Assembly: GCA_028288395.1 (NCBI GenBank) | Contig: JAQBNV010000423.1 | Location: 1-8,114, forward strand | DNA: 8,114 nucleotides | Origin: Adhaeribacter sp. | GTDB taxonomy: Bacteria; Bacteroidota; Bacteroidia; Cytophagales; Hymenobacteraceae | Direction: 5' to 3' | Shown here: positions 1 to 6,791 of the stretch, piece after piece | Layout: each line of letters begins with the position of its first letter | Position numbering within the stretch: the first letter of the stretch is position 1 | Translations under genes and position numbers: made by a program | Notes under the pieces: generated by a model | Databases searched by the model: none | What the model was told of the DNA's origin: nothing | The model's input: the letters and a program-made list of their open reading frames with translations, nothing else

Positions 1-732
1 GAAAAAACGTTAGCCATTGCCAATCCGGGCATGGATGTAAAGCAGATAGTTTTCGAAATAAAGAACTCTACGCAGGATGAGCAGGGAAAAAAAATGAAGA
101 CTTCTTTATTCTCGAAGCAATATTTAACCCCGGTTACCTTAGCGGTTTTATTTGCCTTTTTCAACCAGGCTTCGGGTATCAACGCCATTATATATTATGC
201 TCCCCGCATTTTTGAAATGGCCGGTTTAGGTAAAAGCTCGGCCCTTTTATCATCCGCCGGTATTGGTTTAATTAACTTCTTGTTTACGCTTCTGGCCATT
301 AACCTCATCGATCGCTTTGGCCGTCGTACGCTTATGCTAATAGGTTCGGTGGGTTTAATTATAACGCTTAGCCTGGTTGCCAAAGCTTTTTATTTCGAAG
401 AGTTCGATTCCTTCTCTGTCCCGATTTATTTGTTTGTATACATCGCTTTTTTTGCTTTTTCGCAAGGTGCTGTGTTGTGGGTGTTTATTTCTGAAATATT
501 CCCCAACCAGGTACGAGCCTCCGGTCAGGCCCTGGGGAGTTTTACCCATTGGATAATGGCTGCCTTAATTGCCTTTACCTTCCCCTACATCTCCGAAACA
601 CTCGGCGGCGGCAACACCTTCCTGGTTTTCAGCGGCATGATGGTACTACAATTGATATTTGTCTGGCGGTTAATGCCCGAAACCAAAGGCACCTCGCTGG
701 AGCAAATTGGGCAAGCCGTTGTCATGCACTAA
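1..732 (+). CDS. Sugar-porter MFS permease, C-terminal half (5' truncated by window edge)
   Basis: This is an inner-membrane monosaccharide transporter of the MFS sugar porter family, here probably a fructose importer. The reading frame is open from base 1, so the ATG at 31 is an internal Met and not the start. Numbering codons from base 1, residues 1-43 are a hydrophilic stretch matching the central loop between TM6 and TM7. About six hydrophobic segments follow. Family signatures are NQASGINAIIYYAP (55-68, the TM7 sugar-binding motif, normally QQxSG), DRFGRR (104-109, the TM8/9 loop), SEIFPNQVRASG (164-175) and PETKG (226-230) just before the C-terminus. The N-terminal six helices lie outside the window. 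A sugar kinase starts 39 bases downstream, which fits uptake followed by phosphorylation. The substrate is inferred from the GH32 gene in the locus. Glucose or another hexose cannot be excluded. Confidence 0.93.
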   Translation, partial: EKTLAIANPGMDVKQIVFEIKNSTQDEQGKKMKTSLFSKQYLTPVTLAVLFAFFNQASGINAIIYYAPRIFEMAGLGKSSALLSSAGIGLINFLFTLLAINLIDRFGRRTLMLIGSVGLIITLSLVAKAFYFEEFDSFSVPIYLFVYIAFFAFSQGAVLWVFISEIFPNQVRASGQALGSFTHWIMAALIAFTFPYISETLGGGNTFLVFSGMMVLQLIFVWRLMPETKGTSLEQIGQAVVMH

Positions 733-771
733 TTATTTATATTCATTTTCACCCACTTATAAATTACAATC

Positions 772-1662
772 ATGAATCACAAAATAATCTGTTTTGGGGA
801 AACCTTGTGGGATATGCTACCCAGCGGTCACATGCCCGGCGGGGCTCCCATGAATGTAGCCATTCATTTAAAATATAATAATTACAACCCCATTATCATC
901 AGCCGGGTTGGTACTGACGATTTAGGCGATGCCCTAGTAGATTTTCTAAAGAAGAAAGAAGTCTCTACCGAATACATCCAGGTTGGCAAAACGCATTTAA
1001 CGGGTGTAGTTAAAGTTAATGTGGATGATAAAAATGAAATAAGCTACAAGATAGTAGAACCAGTGGCCTGGGATTACATCCAGTATGAGCCGGAAGTAGC
1101 CAAATTAATAGCCCAAACCGATGTTTTTGTTTACGGCAGCTTGGCCGCCCGCAGCAAAACTACCCGTGAAACGCTGCTGCAATATTTGCCCATCGCCAAA
1201 CTAAAAGTGTTTGATGTAAATTTGCGCCCCCCCCATTATAATCCCGAGCGCATCCAGCTCCTGGTGCAGTTTGCCGACATCGTGAAAATGAACAATCAGG
1301 AACTGGAACTGATAATGGGTTGGTTTGGCCGGGCCGGAGTTGAGGAGCAGCAGATGGCTTATCTCCGCGAGAAGTTCGGGCTCCAAATGGTAATCTTAAC
1401 GCGCGGCGAAAAAGGGGCTTCTGTTTTAACCGACGAAGGTTATTTCCAGCACGAAGGCTACAAGGTAGAGGTAGAAGACACCATTGGTAGCGGCGATTCT
1501 TTTTTGGCTACTTTCCTCAGCCATTACCTGCAAGCGCAACCAATGGCAGCGTGTTTAAGCAAAGCCTGCTTGGTAGGTGCTTTTGTAGCTTCTCGTAAAG
1601 GTGCCACCCCCGCTTACGACCCGCAAAATCTGGAGGCTTCCTTTGCCGAAATGCCTTCATAA
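772..1662 (+). CDS. PfkB-family carbohydrate kinase, probable fructokinase
   Basis: This cytoplasmic ATP-dependent sugar kinase of the ribokinase/PfkB family probably converts fructose to fructose phosphate. At 296 aa it has the normal family length. The N-terminal sugar-binding signature is GGAPMNVA (23-30). FDVNLRPP (147-154) matches the D-x-N-x-R element and LTRGEKGA (209-216) the nucleotide-binding T-x-G-x-x-G element. DTIGSGDSF (236-244) carries the anion hole and the presumed catalytic base Asp242, with Ser240 where Ala is usual (GAGD). The start at 772 leaves only a few residues before the first beta strand (IICFGE), as expected. No Shine-Dalgarno sequence precedes it, which is normal in Bacteroidota. 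It lies 39 bases after the permease and 61 before the SusC gene. A C8 run at 1227-1234 lies inside the frame. Fructose specificity is inferred from context and from the fructokinase-like N-terminal motif; a related sugar kinase is the alternative. Confidence 0.93.
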   Translation: MNHKIICFGETLWDMLPSGHMPGGAPMNVAIHLKYNNYNPIIISRVGTDDLGDALVDFLKKKEVSTEYIQVGKTHLTGVVKVNVDDKNEISYKIVEPVAWDYIQYEPEVAKLIAQTDVFVYGSLAARSKTTRETLLQYLPIAKLKVFDVNLRPPHYNPERIQLLVQFADIVKMNNQELELIMGWFGRAGVEEQQMAYLREKFGLQMVILTRGEKGASVLTDEGYFQHEGYKVEVEDTIGSGDSFLATFLSHYLQAQPMAACLSKACLVGAFVASRKGATPAYDPQNLEASFAEMPS

Positions 1663-1723
1663 CGCCTGAATTCTTAAATATCTGAATTATCACCTAATAA
1701 TTACTAATCTTAACCTTTAACAC

Positions 1724-4700
1724 ATGAAAAAAATCTTGTACTTAGCTATGCTATTTCTCTGTGCGGCGCAAATCCTGTACGCCCAGAATGGCATAACCGT
1801 ATCCGGTAAAGTCAGTTCCGAAACCGGAGACCCCATGCCTGGGGTTAGCCTTGCCCTAAAAGGAACCACTTCCGGTACCACCACCAATGCAGATGGTACA
1901 TTTTCGTTGCCGGTACCTAATCCCAATGCTGTGTTAGTGGTTTCCTTTATTGGTTATACCAACCAAGAGGTACCCATTAATAATCAGACTACCCTAAATA
2001 TTACGCTGCAGCCCGATGCCAAGGCCCTGGAAGAAGTAGTAGTAACGGGCTACCAAACCCAGAAAAAAGCCGATTTAACCGGGGCAGTAGCTGTAGTAAA
2101 CCTAACACAGGTAAAAGATATTCCGGCCGGTAACCCCATGCGTACTTTACAGGGGCGGGTACCCGGCCTTTACGTGGAGGCAACTGGTCAGCCCAACGGC
2201 GGCAACAGTCGGGTTTTAATCAGGGGTTTAAATACCTTAGGTGATCCCAATCCGCTTTATGTAATTGATGGGGTGCCTACTAAGGATGCGCAGGTATTCG
2301 CTAGTATAAACCCCAGTTCTATTGCTTCGGTACAGGTATTGAAAGATGCGTCGGCTGCTTCTATTTATGGGGCTAGGGCCTCCAATGGCGTAATCATTGT
2401 TACCACCAAGGACGGTAAAGGAAAAGAAGGACAGGAAAGAATATCGGTTCAATTCAATTCCAATGTTTCGGTGCAGTCGGAAAAGCCATGGCGGGAAGAT
2501 GTGTTAACCGCCGAAGAGCGGGGTAGAGCCCTTTGGCAGGGCGCCGTTAATGACAGAACTAACCCGACCTCCGCCCTCTATACCTATGATTGGAATGGAG
2601 ATTTTAACAACCCGGTACTGAATAAAGTAAATATTGTTCCTAATGTAGGTGGCGATCCGCTTCAACCTGCCGGCAATACAGATTGGCAAGATGCCGCTTA
2701 CGAAAGAGCCATTGTTACCCAACAGGATCTGACCCTGACTGCTGGAACAAATAAAAGTAGTTTGCTCATTAACCTTGGGTATTTTAAGAATACCGGTATG
2801 CTGAAATATACCAATTTCGATAGGTATAGCACCCGCATTAATGCTTACACCACTTTCCTAAACGACAAAGTAAAAATTGGTGAAAATCTGCAATTATCCC
2901 GGTCATCCGAAACCCTGCAGGTAAACGATTTGGGCGGTGTGCCTACCACCGAACTAGCCGTTACATTGGCTCCTACTTTACCCGTGTTCAGAACGGATAG
3001 AACCTATGCCGGTCCGATTGGGGCTGGTTACTCCGACCGGAATAATCCGGTTCACATGCAATACCTAAACCAGTGGGATAAGAATAACCGCCTGAATGCC
3101 ATCGGTAATGTGTATGCCGAAGTTATGCCTATAAATGGTTTGGTATTTAGAACCAGCCTAGGCGCTGATTATTCAAATGTCCTTTTCAAAAATATTGAAC
3201 CGGCTTTTCAGGAGGGTTTTTTGGGAAGAAACATCAATAGTTTGTCGTTGCAGCAAGGCAATGAACTCACCTTAACCTGGACCAATACCGCTAATTATCA
3301 GTTTGAAGTAGGTCAGCATCGCATCAATGCCTTAGCCGGTACTGAAGCTATCCGCAACGACTTTCAGGCCTTCGGCGCTTTTCGGGAAGGCTTTGCCAAT
3401 GAAGATGAAAACTATTATGTACTGAATGCGGGGACCGGCCGGAGCACTAATAATGGTACAGTTACGGGTTATCGCTTATTCTCCTTATTTGGTAAAGTTA
3501 ACTATGCTTACGGTGAAAAATATTTAGCTTCGGCTACGCTGCGCCGTGATGGTTCTTCCAGGTTTGGTTCCGAAAACCAATTTGGTTTGTTCCCGGCTTT
3601 TACCCTGGGCTGGCGGATTAATGAAGAAGAATTTCTCAAAAACGCTGGCGCTATTTCCAATTTAAAATTAAGAGCCGGTGTAGGCCGGGTAGGCAACCAG
3701 GAAATCGGCAATGTTGCCCGTTATGGTTTGTTCCAACCTAATTATGGCACCTTGTTTAATAATGGCATTGGGTTTCCCGGTGAGTGGTTAAATGTAGGAA
3801 CGGCCTATGATTTGAATGGGTCTAACCAGGGAACCTTGCCTTCCGGCTACGTCCAGATTCAAGGTGAAAACCAAAGTTTGAAATGGGAATCAACCGAAGA
3901 ATTAAACGTGGGGGTGGATTTCGGTTTTGTAAACGAAAAGTTATCCGGCTCTTTCGATTATTTCACCCGTCAAACAGAAGATATATTAATTCAGCCTCCG
4001 ATTGCTAGCGCGGTGGGCGAAGGAAGAGTAAAGTGGCTGAACGGTGCTACTAAAAGTAATAAAGGCTGGGAAATGTTGCTGACCTACCAGAACACCACGC
4101 CGAGTGGTATAAATTACACCATTAGTGGCAATGCCGCTCACTTCAGAGATAAAATAACCGAGCTGCCGGCAGAAGTGCGTACGGCTTATCCCGGCAGTGT
4201 GGAAAAATCAATCATCGGGCAATCGCAACTGGCGGTATTTGGTTATAAAACAAGCGGTATTTTCCAGAACCAGGCCGAAGTAGATGCCCACGCCACCCAA
4301 ACCGGAAAGGATGTAGGCAGAATTCGCTACGTAGACCTTAACAATGATGGCGTAATTAATGCTTCGGACCGGGATTGGATAGGAACCTTGTTGCCGAGTC
4401 TGGAATATGGTTTAAGGATAGATGTCGCTTATAAAAACTTTGATTTGTCCGTTTTTGGTTCCGGGGTAGCCGGTAAAACCGGGTTCGACCCTGCCCGGCA
4501 ATTTAACTCCTTCCTTACGGTAAATCAGAACAATGGGCCCGGCGTGCTGGGTGCCTGGACTCCTCAGAATTCCAGTTCCAACACACCGATGTTATCCTTG
4601 GTGAATAAAAATGACGAATTCCGGACTTCTGATTTCTTTATGGTAAATGGCTCTTATGCCAAATTGAGGAATGTGCAGTTAGGCTATTCGTTGCCGGAAA

Positions 4701-4870
4701 CGCTTGTTTCAAGAGTAAAGATGCAAACGCTGCGTTTTTATCTGATTGGTCAAAATCTGTTTGCCATTAAAAGCAAAGAATATTTAGGTAAAGACCCCGA
4801 AAGAATTGGTGGTTTTGGTAACTGGCCGCAACCTACCTCTTACACCTTAGGCGTTAACGTCGCATTTTAA
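1724..4870 (+). CDS. susC: SusC/RagA-family TonB-linked outer-membrane transporter
   Basis: This is the outer-membrane barrel that imports glycan oligosaccharides with TonB-ExbBD energy, working with the SusD partner encoded 21 bases downstream. The protein is 1048 aa, usual for SusC. A signal peptide covers residues 1-20 (MKK, hydrophobic core, LYA before Gln21). Residues about 24-97 form a carboxypeptidase-regulatory-like beta-sandwich domain with the GTTTNADGTFSL and VSFIGY hallmarks. A Ton-box-like EEVVVTGY follows at 103-110. The plug domain, about 112-229, ends in the SusC signature VLKDASAASIYGARASNG (205-222). The remainder is the barrel, including a DLNNDGVINASD loop (871-882), and it ends in Phe as barrel proteins commonly do. 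There is no STN domain, so direct anti-sigma signalling through this protein is unlikely. The symbol is a family label: the substrate is inferred to be a fructan from the GH32 gene, not from this sequence. Confidence 0.96.
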   Translation: MKKILYLAMLFLCAAQILYAQNGITVSGKVSSETGDPMPGVSLALKGTTSGTTTNADGTFSLPVPNPNAVLVVSFIGYTNQEVPINNQTTLNITLQPDAKALEEVVVTGYQTQKKADLTGAVAVVNLTQVKDIPAGNPMRTLQGRVPGLYVEATGQPNGGNSRVLIRGLNTLGDPNPLYVIDGVPTKDAQVFASINPSSIASVQVLKDASAASIYGARASNGVIIVTTKDGKGKEGQERISVQFNSNVSVQSEKPWREDVLTAEERGRALWQGAVNDRTNPTSALYTYDWNGDFNNPVLNKVNIVPNVGGDPLQPAGNTDWQDAAYERAIVTQQDLTLTAGTNKSSLLINLGYFKNTGMLKYTNFDRYSTRINAYTTFLNDKVKIGENLQLSRSSETLQVNDLGGVPTTELAVTLAPTLPVFRTDRTYAGPIGAGYSDRNNPVHMQYLNQWDKNNRLNAIGNVYAEVMPINGLVFRTSLGADYSNVLFKNIEPAFQEGFLGRNINSLSLQQGNELTLTWTNTANYQFEVGQHRINALAGTEAIRNDFQAFGAFREGFANEDENYYVLNAGTGRSTNNGTVTGYRLFSLFGKVNYAYGEKYLASATLRRDGSSRFGSENQFGLFPAFTLGWRINEEEFLKNAGAISNLKLRAGVGRVGNQEIGNVARYGLFQPNYGTLFNNGIGFPGEWLNVGTAYDLNGSNQGTLPSGYVQIQGENQSLKWESTEELNVGVDFGFVNEKLSGSFDYFTRQTEDILIQPPIASAVGEGRVKWLNGATKSNKGWEMLLTYQNTTPSGINYTISGNAAHFRDKITELPAEVRTAYPGSVEKSIIGQSQLAVFGYKTSGIFQNQAEVDAHATQTGKDVGRIRYVDLNNDGVINASDRDWIGTLLPSLEYGLRIDVAYKNFDLSVFGSGVAGKTGFDPARQFNSFLTVNQNNGPGVLGAWTPQNSSSNTPMLSLVNKNDEFRTSDFFMVNGSYAKLRNVQLGYSLPETLVSRVKMQTLRFYLIGQNLFAIKSKEYLGKDPERIGGFGNWPQPTSYTLGVNVAF

Positions 4871-4891
4871 TTAAAAACTGCATTTATAATC

Positions 4892-6622
4892 ATGAAAAAG
4901 AACATATATAAAATATTTATAGCCTCCGCTTTAGTTTTATTCTCTGGCTGTAAAGATTATCTGGATTACGAACCAAAGGGAACCCTGACGGCCGATCAGC
5001 TCACCACCCCGGATAAAGTAGACCAATTGGTAACTGCCGCTTACGCAGCCATTGGTAACGATTTTTGGGATGGACCCATTACCAGTATGTGGGCTTACGG
5101 AAGTGTACGCTCTGATGATGCTTATAAAGGTGGCGGAAGTGTGGGCGATGTGGGCGAATACAACACGTATGAACAATATAACCTGGTTACTCCTACCACT
5201 ATTGGTAATGCCAACAACACCTGGACCCGGGCTTACGGTGCTATTTCAAGGGCTAATTTTGCCCTAAAGGCACTTGATGGCTTAACCGAGGCAGATTTTG
5301 AGAATAAAAAGATGCGCCAGGGCGAACTGCGTTTTTTAAGAGGTCACATGCATTTTCTGCTGAAAGTATTATTTAAGAACATCCCGTACATTGATGAAAC
5401 CCTTTCGGAAGAAGATATATTAACGGTATCTAACCGGCAGTATACAAATGATGAGCTGTGGAATAAAATTGCGGAAGATTTTCTGTATGCCATTGATAAC
5501 CTGCCAGAAACTCAGTCGCAGATAGGCCGGGCCAATAAATTGGCGGCTAAAGCTTATCTGGCTAAGGTGCGGCTTTACCAGGCATATCAGCAGGATGAGA
5601 CCCATAAAGTTACCAGCATTAACCCGCAAAGGTTAAACGAAGTAGTAGCATTAACCACTGAGGTAATCAATTCTAATAAATACCGGTTGCAGCCTGATTT
5701 TGCCGAAAACTTCCTGTACGGATTTGACAATGGACCAGAATCGGTATTTGCGGTTCAGTTTTCAATCAACGACGGAACTGCCATTGGCCGGCTCAGTATG
5801 GCCACAAGCTTGAATTACAGCCTGGCGCCGCAATATGGTTGCTGCTGGTTCCATATTCCGTCTCAAAACATGGTAAATGCCTTTAAAACTACCGCCGCTG
5901 GCCTGCCGCAATTCGATACTTTTAATAACGAGGTTTTAACTGATGCCGACCTTACGCCGACTGGTAAACCCGTTGACCCCCGGCTTGATCATACGGTAGG
6001 TGTTCAGGGGCACCCCTTTAAATACAATCCTAGCGTTCTTTACAACCATAGTTGGGAAAGGATTCCGGAATTGTATGGCGGCTATGGCAACATGAAAGAG
6101 CAGCAGGAGGCTACCAGTTCCAGTTTTAAAAAGGTAGGTCCATTTTATGGCAGCGCTAAAAATATTGATATTATCCGGTATGCGGATGTGCTGCTTTGGC
6201 AAGCCGAAGCGCTTATTGAATTAGGTAGACAGGATGAAGCTTTACCCCTTATCAATCAAATAAGAGCAAGGGCAAAAAACAGTACCGGCCGTACGAAACT
6301 GGCTAACGGCACTAATCCGTCTAACTATAATATCGGTGAATATGTAAACGGCGTAAATATCACCTGGAACCGGGAAAATGCCCGCAAAGCCTTGCAGTGG
6401 GAAAGAAGGCTGGAATTCGCAATGGAAAGTCCCAGGTTTTTCGATCTGGTACGGTGGGGTATTGCGGCAGAAACCTTGAACGCTTATCTGAATGTAGAAA
6501 AAACCAGGAAAACGTTTTTGTCGGCGGCAAAATTCACCAAAGGCAGGGATGAATATTTTCCGATTCCGCAAAGAGAAATTGATTTTACCAAAGGTTTATA
6601 CGTGCAAAATCCCGGATACTAA
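4892..6622 (+). CDS. susD: SusD/RagB-family glycan-binding outer-membrane lipoprotein
   Basis: This surface lipoprotein caps the SusC barrel and binds glycan for import. It is 576 aa, within the family range. A lipoprotein signal (residues 1-19, lipobox LFSGC) makes Cys20 the lipidated residue, followed by KDYLD, typical of SusD mature ends. The SusD-like N-terminal domain includes the helical repeat segments RQGELRFLRGHMHFLL (142-157) and ANKLAAKAYLAKVRLY (214-229). The RagB/SusD C-terminal domain carries IIRYADVLLWQAEALIELG (427-445), ERRLEFAMESPRFFDLVRWG (504-523) and YFPIPQREID (555-564), and it ends in QNPGY, a frequent SusD terminus. A vicinal Cys317-Cys318 pair sits in GCCWFHIPSQNMVNAFK. 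The gene follows SusC by 21 bases and is almost certainly cotranscribed with it. No SusE/SusF-like gene follows. The symbol is a family label and ligand specificity cannot be read from the sequence. Confidence 0.96.
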   Translation: MKKNIYKIFIASALVLFSGCKDYLDYEPKGTLTADQLTTPDKVDQLVTAAYAAIGNDFWDGPITSMWAYGSVRSDDAYKGGGSVGDVGEYNTYEQYNLVTPTTIGNANNTWTRAYGAISRANFALKALDGLTEADFENKKMRQGELRFLRGHMHFLLKVLFKNIPYIDETLSEEDILTVSNRQYTNDELWNKIAEDFLYAIDNLPETQSQIGRANKLAAKAYLAKVRLYQAYQQDETHKVTSINPQRLNEVVALTTEVINSNKYRLQPDFAENFLYGFDNGPESVFAVQFSINDGTAIGRLSMATSLNYSLAPQYGCCWFHIPSQNMVNAFKTTAAGLPQFDTFNNEVLTDADLTPTGKPVDPRLDHTVGVQGHPFKYNPSVLYNHSWERIPELYGGYGNMKEQQEATSSSFKKVGPFYGSAKNIDIIRYADVLLWQAEALIELGRQDEALPLINQIRARAKNSTGRTKLANGTNPSNYNIGEYVNGVNITWNRENARKALQWERRLEFAMESPRFFDLVRWGIAAETLNAYLNVEKTRKTFLSAAKFTKGRDEYFPIPQREIDFTKGLYVQNPGY

Positions 6623-6726
6623 TTCTCAGAAAAAACCAGGATAAATATTCTCCTATCCCACAGAAACAAATTGGCTTTAGTTAAAAATGCTTTTAGCAAT
6701 TAAGTAAAAAAGAACAAATTAATTAA

Positions 6727-6768
6727 CCGGAAAGCAGGCCAAATTTCAGAATACGCTTTGCTTTCCGG
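6727..6768 (+). terminator. Stem-loop after the SusD gene (possible terminator or mRNA-stabilising hairpin)
   Basis: CCGGAAAGCA (6727-6736) and TGCTTTCCGG (6759-6768) are perfect reverse complements, a 10-bp stem closing a 22-nt loop. Two more A-T pairs at the base are possible across one bulged G. It starts 104 bases after the SusD stop and ends 23 bases before the GH32 start. There is no T-run after the stem (GTTATTTAACTA follows), so it is not a classic intrinsic terminator. It could be a weak terminator, a 3'-end or processing hairpin that stabilises the SusCD message, or a leader structure of the GH32 transcript. The structure is seen in the sequence; the function is inferred. Confidence 0.45.
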
Positions 6769-6791
6769 GTTATTTAACTATAAATTCAGAT

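Noticed and set aside
31..33. ATG at 31 as the start of the MFS gene
   Set aside because: The frame is open back to base 1 with plausible protein, and starting at 31 would leave only half of a 12-helix transporter that lacks its N-terminal six helices. The gene is cut by the window edge.
549..878. + strand open frame across the permease/kinase junction
   Set aside because: It overlaps the end of the permease and the start of the kinase in another frame. Its translation has no recognisable domain, while both overlapped genes carry clear family motifs.
1201..6571. Other minus-strand open frames of 60-109 codons within the kinase, SusC and SusD genes (e.g. 6242-6571)
   Set aside because: All lie antisense to well-supported coding sequence and lack family motifs, so they are chance open frames.
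6638..6701. Smaller inverted repeats GGATA/TATCC (6639-6658) and AATTG/CAATT (6669-6701)
   Set aside because: The stems are only 5 bp in AT-rich DNA, with loops of about 10 and 23 bases, which is expected by chance.
6752..6760. TACGCTTTG as a Bacteroidota -7 promoter element (TAnnTTTG)
   Set aside because: The spacing is one base too long, no TTG-type -33 element lies at the right distance, and the site is part of the loop and right arm of the stem-loop.
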